DNA of 64,000 nucleotides from Diaporthe sp. PMI_573 (taxonomy: Eukaryota; Ascomycota; Sordariomycetes; Diaporthales; Diaporthaceae). The stretch is taken from assembly GCA_021399435.1 (NCBI GenBank), contig JAJTUP010000054.1, forward strand, positions 310,001 to 374,000, written 5' to 3'. Each line of letters opens with the position of its first letter. The stretch's first letter is position 1. This document shows, piece after piece, positions 40,332 to 51,613 of this stretch. Made by a program: the position numbers and the translations under genes. The notes below the pieces were generated by a model. It saw only the letters and a program-made list of their open reading frames with translations. It did no database searches and was not told the DNA's origin.

Positions 40332-40689
40332 TTCGCGTATGCTATATATCCAACTGAGAGGACAACACTAATAGTTTCTAGTTTCCGAGTAAGACTGGGC
40401 TGAGCTGAAAAAAATCTGCAACGAGTAGCCCGATCTGCCTTGGTTGCCTCAGTAGCCTTGGTTGCCTAGAATATAAGTATTGACTGCGTCACGCAGGAAT
40501 TCCAAAGCCTCGTTGCGTGAGGCCTCAGCCGTGTCATTCGCCAGGGCGGAGAGTATATTTCAAGGTATAAAAGGATCCATACCTCTGAGATACTCCTTCC
40601 ACTCTATTGAGTTGCCGTCCCCCTCCACCATTCTCCATCCCCAACTTCCCACACGCAATCGCTCACGGAATCTCATTGTGCCATCCTCT

Positions 40690-41012
40690 ATACGGTCCTG
40701 GAGACTATTGGGACGCATAACTGTCGATTAGACACGCCGCCAGGGGTACACAATGTCTTTCACGTCTCTTTGCTTAGACACGCAGGAAACGACCCGTTGC
40801 CCTTATAGGAAAGGGATGATGCTCAACCGGAAGCACTGATCGTAGACGGGGAACCGGAGTATGAGGTTGAAGAGATTCTCGACGCGAAGAAGTCAAGAGG
40901 AAGGTGGCGAGTTCTGGTCAAGTGGTCGGGTTACGCTACCCCAACGTGGGAACCTTACCGAGAGCTTGCTGATACTGTTGCAATGGAGAGATACGAAGAT
41001 GGCCCGCTGTAA
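40690..41012 (+). pseudogene. 3' fragment of a second Ty3/gypsy chromovirus
   Basis: The frame reads VLETIGTHNCRLDTPPG and VHNVFHVSLLRHAGNDPLPL, then a stop, then [20 protein letters not shown] and [19 protein letters not shown], a chromodomain. It matches the end of a Pol polyprotein of a different family from the intact element. The fragment ends at TAA 41010-41012. Confidence 0.75.
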
Positions 41013-41648
41013 AGACTCACCTTCTCCATCCATGCTTTCACTTGCCACCACAACCTCCGATGATGGGTATTCCTGCATCTCCGGATCGTGGGCCAGTACG
41101 ATAGAGTGCGACGGATTTGCTGCCGCACTACTGCCGCTGGAGACCAGGCCACTAATCATAGTGAAACCCGCCGAACATGGTATGTTGGCTCGCAGACTGG
41201 GAACAGCGCCTACATTCAACAAGAAGACACCACTGTTCAGCCTGTCGAGGTGCAAGGTAAGACGCATCACAAAATCGTCCTTGGTACCTAAAGCTAACCT
41301 CAAGTAGTCGGTCTCACCCACTTGCCGGTATGTTGGAGTGTTCATCGCTTCAGTCTCCTGAGCGGCATACCCTCACTTGTGATACATTCTTCACCCATGG
41401 CATGGGTTGCAGCAGACGTATATAATCTGGACCCAGGGGCTTTCGATAACTTCTGTGCTCGGTTCAATAGGTGGGAGGAGTTTTTCCACCCCACCGCAAA
41501 CGACCCTTCGGCCCTCGCGCTCTGCCCTCCAGAGGCTTTGCCAGGTAGACTTCAGGTTCTCAGCATATTGGATATGATTCTTCGTGACGGCATTTGGTAT
41601 GTCATTGTCAGAGTCGAGGCTTCTATCAGTCTGGGTGAAGTTCAACAT
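41013..41648 (-). other. possible minus-strand gene fragment interrupted by gypsy sequence
   Basis: 41013-41345 encodes TDYLRLALGTKDDFVMRLTL and VGAVPSLRANIPCSAGFTMI on the minus strand, and a separate open stretch lies at 41391-41648. Coding-like composition, but no recognised family. The frame runs on into antisense of the chromodomain fragment, so its end is artificial. A competing plus-strand frame (41322-41714) overlaps. Confidence 0.3.
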
Positions 41649-41714
41649 AACAGTCTCATTCGATCTTGTGTGGTGAGAGACTTGAGCACGAAGCGTTGGC
41701 CAGGACTTGAATAG

Positions 41715-42587
41715 AGTATTTTTTTAGGCAGATGTGTACGTACCCTTTCCCGAGTAACTCTTGGAGGACCATGACAGGGTCACCTAATAATGTAATTTCA
41801 TCGCCGTTTAGAACTCGAGATGCTAAATCGAATAGCAGGGTAGGAAGAGTTTATGTGGGTGTCATCAAATAATAAGATTTCACGATTCAGGCCTGTAATG
41901 CTCTACGGGCAACAGAGGAGCTGAGGGAGCCTCACGCTCCACGGCCAGAATGATTGAGGCAACAACTTCGAGCCTCATGGAGGTCCAAAATCAAGAAACA
42001 TTAGTGTGTTAGGCTAGGTTCCGCTCGGAGCCCGCGAAGTGACTGCCGATTTCCTGTAACGGACCGTTGCTGATGGATTCTGGCCAACAAACCAGCCAGC
42101 AGACTAAGCAGCAGTCAATAATTCACAGCTTCAGGCAATTTAACGACCGGAAGACATTGCTCAAAGGCGCCTTTGAACCTCAATCTGCACACATCACCAC
42201 ATATCGTCAAACCGAGTAGACCTTCTACCCGGCCTGACTCGGTCTCTCAGTCTCAAGAAGTAGACGCGACGCGAAAGGGACGTTCATGATTGACGGGCTT
42301 TCGTGTCGTGTCTCTGCGACAACCCGAGCGAACAGGCACTTGGGAGGGTTTCGCATTAAGATGCAGGTCCGGTCGATCAAGGCGGCGGCGCGAACCGACG
42401 CAGACCGTTTCAGAGTCTTTTGGCCCCCGGTCCCCCCACGTCGCGCTGCACAAGCGCGTCTCGTACCGGTTCAAAACACCATGCCTTCTTGCACATGGAA
42501 ATTTTTTCTCCCAAGTCTCTTTGTCATGAACGCCCGCAACAAACTGCTTTGCTTTGTGCCAAACACACTTCCCACACCAAAACGAAG
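41715..42587. other. intergenic; no supported gene
   Basis: Competing short frames only. Probably contains the promoter and leader of the F-box-like gene. Confidence 0.35.
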
Positions 42588-43520
42588 ATGGCCATCACGC
42601 GAAGTCGTCAGCGGGTCGAGCCGTCCCGCACAACAGCGAACTCTAGGAGGGCGGCCGCCACCTGTCTGTGCCTAAGGCCTGTCAAGGCCGGAAAGCGCGC
42701 TCTCGAGCTCCAGGCGGCAAAGAAAACCCAGAGGAGAGAAAGGAGAGAAGGACTAAAAAAGGCCAGAGAGCTGACGGGCCGGCGCCTGCTGCTTTATCTG
42801 CCTTTGGAAATCCACAACATGATCTATTGCCATCTCTGGCCGGGCCCGCTCGTCCGGAACGTGTACCTTTCCCGCTTCGGGCCCGAGGAGAGGGTCTCGG
42901 GCTGCTGCGACTGGTGCGCGAGCTGGACGCGCTGGCTGCCGAGCATCAATGGGTACCCAAGGCAGCGGATCTGCCCGTGGTCGCCCTCGGTCCTGCTACG
43001 GCTGTCGACCGCGCACCGCGCTCACTGGCTCCCCGTCTACCGCTCGACCACGAGGCACCTGATCTGCCCGGGCCAGCTGGAAGCCTACTGGGACATCTTT
43101 CTCAACCGCCAGATGGCCCGGGACCGGGCGGACGACGGGCTTCCCTTGCCGCGTGCGCTCAGCGCGCATGTCGTCCTGACGAAACTCAGCGTGGCCTACA
43201 GATCGCTGGATGTGATATTCGAGGCCCGCCGCCTATTTCAATTCTCATACCACGTCCCGGCCCATGGATGGGCTGGGGGAGAGGCCACGGCCAAGCGCTG
43301 TGAAGACTTGGTCCGGAGGTTGGACTGCTGGTACCACGAAACCAAAAACGATGGCTCGGCACTGCTCCCTCGCTCCGGGACGATGGCGAGGAGGCTGTTC
43401 CTCGGCGACGAGCTGGACCTCTGGCTGCACCTGGACCCCGGGTACCTGGCATCGTCGCCGGCCCTGGATCTGGACATGCGCGACGCGCTCCAATTGTATA
43501 AATTAGACCTGAAAGTATAG
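42588..43520 (+). CDS. F-box-like/2EXR-type protein
   Basis: ATG 42588 (MAITRSRQRVEPSRTTANSR) is chosen over earlier in-frame starts because the upstream 56 codons are low-quality, and it gives 310 residues. After a basic helix (KKTQRRERREGLKKARELTG), residues about 65-85 read RRLLLYLPLEIHNMIYCHLW. This is the F-box-like LP-EI---IY pattern at the start of many fungal 2EXR/F-box-like proteins. The rest is rich in Trp, Arg and Leu with several Cys (CCDWCASW). Such proteins usually act as substrate adaptors or are uncharacterised. No introns were needed. Local GC content is higher than in the surroundings. Confidence 0.6.
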   Translation: MAITRSRQRVEPSRTTANSRRAAATCLCLRPVKAGKRALELQAAKKTQRRERREGLKKARELTGRRLLLYLPLEIHNMIYCHLWPGPLVRNVYLSRFGPEERVSGCCDWCASWTRWLPSINGYPRQRICPWSPSVLLRLSTAHRAHWLPVYRSTTRHLICPGQLEAYWDIFLNRQMARDRADDGLPLPRALSAHVVLTKLSVAYRSLDVIFEARRLFQFSYHVPAHGWAGGEATAKRCEDLVRRLDCWYHETKNDGSALLPRSGTMARRLFLGDELDLWLHLDPGYLASSPALDLDMRDALQLYKLDLKV

Positions 43521-43974
43521 ATATAATGTTTGAAGATACATATAATCAGTATATTAAGAAACGATTTCTTTACTGCTATCACAGGGCACGGGAAGAAGCA
43601 ATTACGGAGAAAAATATACGTTCTGGGTGGAGGGCAGCGGGTCTCTGGCCAGTGTCACGGGTTAGAGCACTGGGAAGCACCCATATCCTCGAAAACCACT
43701 AGAACTAGGCGAAATCACGACAATCTGGTGATGAGAATAGCTTCAGCGGTCAATTTAGCACACGCCAGTCTTTTTTAAATCGTCAAAGCTCATTTTTGCG
43801 ATACCTACGAGATCTCAAGAGATGAGAGGTTTGGTGGCCCGTTACGCCCATCTCAAACACTCAAGCCCCACACAACGACTACTACTTAGGAAGATTCTCA
43901 AGGGGTATGACCAGAAAGACGTTGCTTTGACGATGTCATCACAAAAAAACCAGCTATTGGAAGCCCTAGATGAA
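43521..43974. other. 3' flank between convergent genes
   Basis: No supported gene. Overlapping short frames only. Confidence 0.4.
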
Positions 43975-44652
43975 TCACTCCTTATCCTTGCGACGGCAGT
44001 CCTTCAGCGTGCTGATCGTGCGGTTGATTATCTGACCGGGGCCTGAGTCGCCCCCTTTCAAGGCTGTCCGAACGGCGGCGCGCTCGGTCAGCGACATGCC
44101 CTCCTCCTTGAGGACCTTGCTCCACGCAGCGAAAAACTTCTCCTTCAGTCTCTCCTCGTTAGGGATGGGTGCCTCAAACTTAGGAGCACCGAAAGGATTG
44201 CCGTAGGTTGAAGGACGCAGATGCGTGCTTCTGCCGGAAGGAGCGTTAGGGCCCGGATTCTTGGCTGAACTATAGCATTGGGTAAAATCTGGAATGCCGT
44301 TAGACAGATTTATATTGATTGGGGCGTGTGGGCTATCACCCCTTGACTGGGCGTAAGGACGCGACTCGCGCTGTCCAAATGGGGTTGAATGGATGGAGAA
44401 ATGGCGACGGTATTCTTCGTTGAACCGCTCGCGCTTGCTTGTGTCGCTGAGGATCTCCCACGCTGCGTTGACTTTTGCTTGCCTCTCGTCACTGCCGCCG
44501 TGGTCTGGATGGTGAGCAAGGCAGGCTCTCTGCCACGCTCGCTTGATTCGGCTCAAGTCGTCAGTTAGGCTAAAAAGGCTGAGCGTAGCGTAGTGGTTGA
44601 CAAAAGGAGCAGGGGCAGGCATTGCGATAGTTATATCGATTGACAAGGACAA
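43975..44652 (-). CDS. J-domain (DnaJ-like) protein
   Basis: 225 residues from ATG 44652; the second ATG, ten codons on (MPAPAPFVNH), is an equally good start. Residues about 18-82 form a J domain: NHYATLSLFSLTDDLSRIKR, then HHPDHGG with the invariant HPD that stimulates Hsp70 ATPase, then AWEILSDTSKRERFNEEY. The remainder is Ser/Pro-rich with a helical C-terminal part (RLKEKFFAAWSKVLKEEGMS). No signal peptide or membrane span, so a cytosolic or nuclear co-chaperone is expected. A single exon without lesions. Confidence 0.8.
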   Translation of the reverse strand: MSLSIDITIAMPAPAPFVNHYATLSLFSLTDDLSRIKRAWQRACLAHHPDHGGSDERQAKVNAAWEILSDTSKRERFNEEYRRHFSIHSTPFGQRESRPYAQSRGDSPHAPININLSNGIPDFTQCYSSAKNPGPNAPSGRSTHLRPSTYGNPFGAPKFEAPIPNEERLKEKFFAAWSKVLKEEGMSLTERAAVRTALKGGDSGPGQIINRTISTLKDCRRKDKE

Positions 44653-45152
44653 GTGGAAAGGAAGTCAAAGGTCGAGAGGGACTGTTGATACAGATGCAGT
44701 TGGGCAAAGCAGACTTAGAAAGGAGCTTTCTTTATTGGTGTTTATTGGTGACAGGAGATGTCGTAATTGCTTGTGGCTGTGGGACGGACTTGAAGAAAAT
44801 GGGGCAAGGTTTGGCAGCAAAAGCTTCAATTTATATACTTCTCTCCTGGGTACACCAAGATAGCTTCCATGTAGCAATAGTTCAGACAGATCCAGGCAGC
44901 AGGGGAGCCCTTCGCCTGACGTATAATAATCACAGGAAGTAGGGAATGGGCGGCCTCTAGTGGCACTGCCTGAGCAAGTAAACCAAGTGAGCCAAGTTAT
45001 GCAAGTAAACGTCGTACCACTTACACAGCTACTTAGATGATATCACGGTAATCTCGTTTCTTGAGCCTTCAAGCTTTCGGACAGCCCTGCACTCGTCACA
45101 TGTTTCACTCAATTCCAGAGACCTCTCATTTCTGCTACTTCTTCTTCACACC
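44653..45152. other. intergenic promoter region
   Basis: Between the J-domain gene start and the small ORF at 45153. No supported coding frame. Confidence 0.4.
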
Positions 45153-45350
45153 ATGGTAGACATTACCTCTATAGTCAGGACCGCCAGCAAACCGTCTACA
45201 GTGCTCTGCCCCCGAAATATCGCAGAGATGATCAAAGAAAACTTCGTGCTGGGCAATGAGCATATATCGTCGGACCAGATGGAGGCATTTATCAACGGTC
45301 TAGCTTCTCTTTTGAGAGACCGGTCCGGTCGCGGGACTCCTTGCGTGTGA
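45153..45350 (+). CDS. hypothetical small ORF, possibly truncated by gypsy insertion
   Basis: 65 residues from an ATG in good context (CACCATGGT). It reads NIAEMIKENFVLGNEHISSD and QMEAFINGLASLLRDRSG, then loses coding character shortly before a gypsy fragment. Probably the first part of a longer gene whose remainder is lost. No family was assigned. Confidence 0.35.
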   Translation: MVDITSIVRTASKPSTVLCPRNIAEMIKENFVLGNEHISSDQMEAFINGLASLLRDRSGRGTPCV

Positions 45351-45600
45351 CTTGTTTAGCATAAGTTACGGGCTGTAGATCAGGCCAATTATCCCACAGC
45401 ACCGGCACTACGAGCATGCTCGGCGTGCAAGAGATGCTGCTCGCCTGCACAACCATAAGGAAGCGGGGTTGGCGCTGGTCGGGCTTCCTATTTAACGCAG
45501 AGAACAAGCCCAGTCTGCTGACCGGAGCACCTTCGTGAAATTGCATCAGCTTGGGTTCCCCCTGATGAGGACTGACTATTTGCAACTCTCTGCCGATAGC

Positions 45601-46151
45601 AAATGATCAGTGATAATGCCGGACCTTTTGTCTCAGCCTTTCTCGCAAAGCTGAACGAGCTAACGGGAACAAAGCATCGGCACGGGAGCACCTACCACCC
45701 CCAGACTCAAGGTGCGGTCGAGTTCACGAACCAGGAGCTGGACCAGCGGCTACGGTTTTACATCGACAAGTACCAAGACGATTGGAGTGTACACCTGCCA
45801 GCCCTTGATTTCGCGCACAACTCGTCGTGGCACTCCGCAATCGATATGTCACCACTAAAGGTCATGCTAGGCAAGGACATACGGAACCCGTTGTCTTTAG
45901 ACCCAATCACAGCAGAGGCAACAGGAGGACCAGCCGAGAGGGCCCTTAAGCTGGTCAGACAGACCAAGGAGGTGCAGGAACTCGCCCGCCGTGCCGAAAC
46001 AGAGAACTGCAGTACCAGGTGGCCTGGCGAGGATGCGACCCTGACGAACGCCGCAATAGCCCTAGAGACCTTCCATCGAGAACACCCAGAAGCGCCCGGT
46101 CCACCGCTACGACTGCAAAAATGGATTCGGTCTGCTTCCGCTGCCGCTTAA
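45601..46151 (+). pseudogene. integrase/C-terminal fragment of a relative of the intact gypsy element
   Basis: 182 codons begin abruptly at MISDNAGPFVSAFLAKLNEL and follow the intact Pol closely through HPQTQGAVEFTNQELDQRLR and the GPY-like region. They then jump from QELARRAETENCSTRWPGED to IALETFHREHPEAPGPPLRL, skipping most of the chromodomain. A 5'-truncated, internally deleted copy of the same family; protein similarity to the 21.6-27.4 kb element is high but not complete. Confidence 0.85.
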
Positions 46152-47179
46152 GTTCATCATGCCCTGTACGCATCTTGGTACCGTCGGTGAATTAGCAAAG
46201 TATAAGGTGGCTTTGATTACAGTATAAGTACTCGCTGTCTTTCATTTGATCAAGGTAATGGAAAAGAGAAGAGCCATAAATGTAGCATCACTTTGCAGTA
46301 TTTATATTGTATATACTGATGATGCACTGCCACCTTTGATGATACTAAACTCTGTGATTTGTTCACTCAAGCACAAAATAACCCGGTCAATTGTAAATAC
46401 TGTGCAGTATACCTGCAGAAATACTCAGTGCTCATCTGCTAAATCTAATAAGTACCGCTGATCACACAGAATTCTCGCCCAATAGAGAACCTCCGACAAG
46501 TTTCGTATCCCACAGACGGCATCCCTCTCACGTTCATCCTTTTTCACTAGAATTGTCGACAAGCACTGATAAACATAGCGCAGCACATAATGAAAGGAAA
46601 AGCGTTGGATAACCTGTCGTTCTCAATTTAAGCGAGGACTCCTATAGCAGCCCGCAGAAATTGCTAATATATTCGTCACTGTTTTTAAGTTGTTTTTCAA
46701 GATCTAGTCACTTAACAAATTTACTAATTCGAATCTCATTCCGTCTTATTTGTAAACAACTCTTTTTATTCACGCTACTATACATATAAATGAGGGTCCA
46801 AGTCTTGGAACGTCTAGACACACGGCGATAAATGTGAGGTCTGCGGTCGACCGAGATACTGCCAAGTAGATCGACCCTATGTTATTTCCGACTAAAAGTT
46901 TATCAGGGTTCTGTCGTACCAAGGAGTTAAAGCTGTCTTATAAAAGCTGCTCTGCATCCTCATATTGCCCCTTGGTGTAGAGCTTCATAAAGCGGTGCGT
47001 CACCGTCGAGTTGAGTCATACTGGTTTTCAATATGCAGCATGATGTATAAGCGGCACAAATACTGAAATTGTAATAACTATACAGTTGATCCGCTCACCG
47101 AAGAAATTGTAGTACGCTTACCGGCTTATATATTATCTTGTGTCGCTTTATTTTGTGAACAAGACTATTTCGAGCTTTC
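46152..47179. other. AT-rich intergenic sequence
   Basis: No credible coding frame and no recognised repeat ends. Confidence 0.4.
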
Positions 47180-47224
47180 TTGTTTCTTTTTCTCCCCACC
47201 CTTCCGTGCAAACAATGGGGCGTA

Positions 47225-47569
47225 ATGACTACTCCTGACTCTCAAGAGCGACAAGGCCAACGACAACAGCAGTCAGCGGCGATGCCACCACAGGCCGAGC
47301 TTGATCAGTATCTGTCAGAGCCACCGGTTGACAACATCGCATACAAAGCTGACCCAATTGGTTGGTGGAGGGACGTCGGCGTTGTGCGTTTTCCTCGGCT
47401 GTGTTATATGGCTGTTGACTTTCTTACTATCGCATCGTCGTCTGCAGAAACGGAGAGAGACTTCAGCAGTTGCGGGAGGATGGTAACACCACTCAGGTCC
47501 CGCCTACGGCGGCATATTGTGGCCATGGCTCAGTGCCTTCGTTCCTGGAGCAAAGCCGGTATTTATTAG
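47225..47569 (+). pseudogene. hAT transposase C-terminal fragment
   Basis: 115 codons ending at TAG 47567-47569. It reads ELDQYLSEPPVDN, PIGWWRDVGVVRFPRLCYMA, then SSSAETERDFSSCGRMVTPL and RSRLRRHIVAMAQCLRSWSK. This is the complete hAT dimerisation module of the fungal Restless/Tol2-like type. Catalytic core and zinc finger are missing. It is a different family from the hAT copy at 27.5 kb. Confidence 0.85.
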
Positions 47570-47798
47570 CCGACTCTTCCTTTTAGTGGAGGCAAGTTCT
47601 TCAATTGGTGGGTAGGATCACCGTAGATAGTAACAACGAAGACCAGCATTGATCGATTTGATCGCCGATCGACGTCGATCGATCACTAATTGAAATCGTC
47701 ACAGAACAAGAATGGAGAGAGATGTATCTTGGCAATTGAAACATTCGGGATAACGGAGAACAATGGAATGGATATGGACTCTTGTATCTGATGCCCCC

Positions 47799-48830
47799 TT
47801 AACAATGCAAGATCCAGGTAGACTCTACTTGGAGACGGTATATTTCTTTCTTGAACAGCCCTGAGCTTGGAACATGATCACATCTTCCATCTAGGCAGCC
47901 TCTTCTCCATCCAAGCGCTGATTCCCTCTTGTGTATCCTCACTCTGGGCATGCATGGCCATCGCACCACTCGCCCAGCTCGCAGCAGCCTGAAAATCACA
48001 CATAAAGCTATGCCTGGTAAATATGTCCTGAATCCCTTGACGCAGTTATGTCCTTCAATATCCCCCATGAATGGTGAAATAATGGCCATTAAATCACCGT
48101 CCAGATACTTCTGCAAAGTACAAATGAAAAGGACCATCATCTCGCCAAAAATACCGGAATCCTCGTTGGTCAACTTGGACAACAGGCTGCTTGCAAATGT
48201 TGCGCAGTGCTCCATAAAAAGAGATGACGCGTGAACATCCTTGAACAATCTATAGACAAGACAGGGGACGGTCAATTTGGCTTTCCCGGCGTCAGCTCTG
48301 CCACAACGCCCCATATTTCCCACCTCGAATGTGATCATCAAGACTACTCCTCGATCGATGTTTTGAGGTAATCCTCAACGGCGTGGGCGTCGACTCCATC
48401 TAAAGCCCTTTCCAATTGTACAAGGAGCTTTAGTTCGTCCCGATAAGAGCCGATGGGTTCTAGGCATCGCTGTATATTTCTATGAAGTTCAAGTTGATCT
48501 GTGGCGTCTGGTAGCAGGGACTCGGTCTCCTTCCTCAGGGTGTTATCAGCCTGGTCCAGTTTGCCCAATAATATTCCTGATTATTTGCGGTCTGTGATAC
48601 GGAGTGCCTGAGTCAGAGTTTATGTTACTTTTTGCGAATTTCTGTGACTGGCTTAGTTGGGAGATGCAATCCTCTACGCGCTACTCTAGAATCTGTTTCT
48701 CTTGCCTCAATCGCTGTAGAGGTTTAAGAGCGTCGACACCCAGAAGATGAGTATTAGCTGCCTCGGCGTCTTTCTTCAAATTCTCACTCTATTGACGCTC
48801 AAACACATCTAACAGCTTTCCCAGGTTTTC
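47799..48830 (-). pseudogene. decayed coiled-coil protein, possibly a STAND/NLR-type N-terminus
   Basis: On the minus strand, 48830-48590 reads LGKLLDVFERQ, stop, SENLKKDAEAANTHLLGVDA and LKPLQRLRQEKQILE, stop, RVEDCISQLSQSQ, a coiled coil with stops. 48568-48344 continues with ETESLLPDATDQLELHRNIQ and YRDELKLLVQLERALDGVDA, similar in layout to fungal STAND N-terminal helices. 48341-47799 is open (EVGNMGRCGRADAGKAKLTV, LLSKLTNEDSGIFGEMMVL) but unassigned. Stops and frame changes suggest a dead gene. Confidence 0.4.
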
Positions 48831-49570
48831 AACTTGAGTGGTACCGCTGTATCACAATGGAGAGCTAATGTCGGAGGCAGCGCACTATCTGCAACACACT
48901 GGCCCGTTTTAGGATATAATGCTGCTGCCTATCCATCAATGAATCCTGCCAAAGGCAGCCAATAAAGTCAATCCCGAGACCTCCTTATTTAAACTTTTAA
49001 TATAATTGGTTACTAACTGTCTGTCACGCTAACAGCCCTGCCCAACTTAAGCCACAACGGTCTCCACTTGTCGAAAGAACCTGAAGAAAGCACATCACGT
49101 CAGTAAGAGACGGCTATGTGGTAGACTTCGGTTAGTCAATTTGACCCTAGCCGGACAAGTCACCACTCCTCTCATCACTCTTCTCCAGAGATCAAAAGCC
49201 GACTGATTCTTCCATATGTCCTTGAGCCTAGTTTAAACATTTCGCATCCAATCCGCCCTCTCATTCCTGAGATTGAAATGTTTGCTTGGCCACCAATGGA
49301 TGACTATAGGGCGAGTCATGTAATCATGCGTCAGGCTCGTGCGTGGTCGGAACGGAAAGGCGGGGCAATGAGTCACATCCCGCATTAGCTCATACGCTTG
49401 ATGTTTATGATTGGGCGTCCTCGCGTTTCTGTGGAAATAAAACGGCAGCGCGAAAACCATCAACCATTCCCATTGGACTATACTCTATTGTCTAGACGTG
49501 TCGACATACCGGCCACGTTTCGCTAAGCTTTTCCCACTCGATCGACGCCCTCCTCAGCCTCTTCGTTGAC
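48831..49570. other. intergenic; no supported gene
   Basis: Short frames only. The last ~100 bases, C/T-rich, probably lead the gene at 49571. Confidence 0.4.
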
Positions 49571-50980
49571 ATGGCCAACCTCAGAAAAGACCAGATTGCA
49601 CCCCGTACACCACCATCGTCTCAAGGCGCTACCTCCTTAGTGTCAACTCCTACTAATGCCTGCTCCGCCGTTGCTCGCAACCAATCACCCGCTGCCCCCA
49701 TCTCGCCCCCCACCGACCCGAGGCTGAGAAAGCAAAAGCGCGTCAATCGCGTAATCCGGCCGGAGCCAGGTTCTCTGTATGACATCCTTCACGAGAATCA
49801 GGGACAAGCACTGTTCACCCTCCCAATCCATTGGCAAGACCAGCATGCCCGCCTCCTGGGAGTACAATGGAACCACCTCGACACCGTACGCAGACCGGTC
49901 CCTAATTTGAATTCCCTGTCGTCAAAGTATCCCTCGCGCCCGACTGAGGTCGCTAGAGACCTCACTAATGACCTCATCACCATTCTGGAAGAGGACACTG
50001 GCAAACTCCCGCTAGCCGCGCTTAAGAAAGTCTTGTCAACGATGTTTCCTGATGCACTCTCAAAGACACAATCCAATTTGCGCATGGATATCCGCTTTGG
50101 GAACGCGATCTTCAAAAGCTCTGTGCCGGTCCCACTCGTGTGGAAGCGGTATAACAGCCACGTCTCTGACAGTGACTTCACCGAGCTCAGATATTCGCAA
50201 GACCGCGTTTCTAGTAGCAGTCTACAGTCCGCTAGTCTCTCGTGGACCAACCAGCCACTGCTAGGTTTTATTAACAGAACTCGTCTGCACCAGGTGCGCA
50301 GCACCCTGTACCGTCCGAGACCCGGCCCAAGAAAGACTGCCAATATCCCGGGTGACAGGCTTCAGAAACTACTGTACAAGCGGGTCAAGCCACAGAATGC
50401 CGACGAAGACTCCTACCTTGTGGCCACCATGTTGGCTATCGCGCAGTGGCAGTGCTCGAGTTCCTTGTCAAGATCGTCGCCTCGAAGCTCGGCCCAGGCA
50501 TCACCCTTGCCTCAGCCGGAAGTCCGAGGCATTCCGGTGAAAATCATCACCCAAGATCACGAGAAAGCCGAGTTCATCATCTACAGCGCAGTCGTTACCG
50601 CAGCTTTTCTTAATCGCTTTGCATTCCCGTCGAAGGCTCCAGCTGTCACAGATATGCAAGGCCGTGGCTTGAATATAAATCTGACCAGAGTGCAGATTTG
50701 GCCTGTTCTTGGTCTGAAAGAACGGCTTGCCAAAGCTCTAGGCCCTGAAATTGCTGGTGATTTGGCGTGTCACGACATAGCAGACAGTAACATCGAGACA
50801 TGGGAGACGGAGGAAGAACGCGCTATTCGTCTCAGGAATCTCAAGAGGAAGAAATCTACCGACGGTGAACTTCTTACCATCGACCTATCCAAAGGACTAT
50901 TTACTTCGGTTGTTTCATCTTCAGATCCAGGCATAACAACCAAGCGGAGACGGACACGGTCAGCGGTGCGAACAGAGTGA
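49571..50980 (+). CDS. hypothetical protein, 469 residues
   Basis: One uninterrupted exon from ATG 49571 (MANLRKDQIAPRTPPSSQ). Residues 1-60 are Pro/Ser/Thr-rich and disordered. Residues about 110-330 look globular (TNDLITILEEDTGKLPLAAL, LLGFINRTRLHQVRSTLY). A Ser-rich linker follows, and then another ordered part (VKIITQDHEKAEFIIYSAVV). It ends with a charged helix and a likely nuclear signal (KRRRTRSAVRTE). No known domain, signal peptide or membrane span was recognised. Clean coding frame and a C/T-rich leader support a real, expressed gene. Function unknown. Confidence 0.65.
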   Translation: MANLRKDQIAPRTPPSSQGATSLVSTPTNACSAVARNQSPAAPISPPTDPRLRKQKRVNRVIRPEPGSLYDILHENQGQALFTLPIHWQDQHARLLGVQWNHLDTVRRPVPNLNSLSSKYPSRPTEVARDLTNDLITILEEDTGKLPLAALKKVLSTMFPDALSKTQSNLRMDIRFGNAIFKSSVPVPLVWKRYNSHVSDSDFTELRYSQDRVSSSSLQSASLSWTNQPLLGFINRTRLHQVRSTLYRPRPGPRKTANIPGDRLQKLLYKRVKPQNADEDSYLVATMLAIAQWQCSSSLSRSSPRSSAQASPLPQPEVRGIPVKIITQDHEKAEFIIYSAVVTAAFLNRFAFPSKAPAVTDMQGRGLNINLTRVQIWPVLGLKERLAKALGPEIAGDLACHDIADSNIETWETEEERAIRLRNLKRKKSTDGELLTIDLSKGLFTSVVSSSDPGITTKRRRTRSAVRTE

Positions 50981-51613
50981 CCTGTAGGGCTCCCACATGC
51001 AAATTGGTTCTCCGGGTTTCCTGTCGGACTTGCGATACTGATTCTGCCTCACGGTAGCCTGTTCTGGCGTTCAGGCGCGGAAGGAAGTCCAGAACCGTCC
51101 CTTAGGACACTAGGGTGACCCTGCTCGTTAGTGACGGAGGACAATCCTTTCGCGGCCTCGATGTCTATTGCAACCCTCCTCATGCTCTTTATAAGCGAAG
51201 TGCAGCGCTTCGAGTTACAACCCTCAAAGGTGTGGTCCCGACAGCCCTGGAGCCAATGAATACCGGTAGCGTCAATGTTGTCAGCCGGCAAAATGTATTG
51301 GAGAGGCTGCAAAACGCACCATGTTGGGCGGTGAAGCGAGGCGGAATGGGAGGCTTTGATTGGCTGCAGCTTGATTAGTCATGAAATTGGGCGAGCCATA
51401 CAATTTTTTAGGCGCGAATATCCGGATTCTACCCAAATCGTGCGGCTGCTGCAAAAGCGTTACCACCAAAACCAGTGCTGCAATGGTCAAACCTCGGCCA
51501 GAGGCTTGCCCTTTTCATTTGCCCTGTCCTCTCCATCTGTTACAGACTGATCGAGGTATTGAAAAGATGGACTGCTGCCAATAGCTTTGGTCCTGTGCCT
51601 GCTGGAGGTCTAG
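50981..51613. other. no recognised gene
   Basis: Overlapping frames of 60-90 codons on both strands without motifs. It precedes the inverted-repeat element. Confidence 0.35.

Noticed and set aside
42668..43493. Long frames overlapping the F-box-like gene on both strands
   Set aside because: High local GC opens all frames; only the frame with the LPLEI--MIY motif looks like protein.
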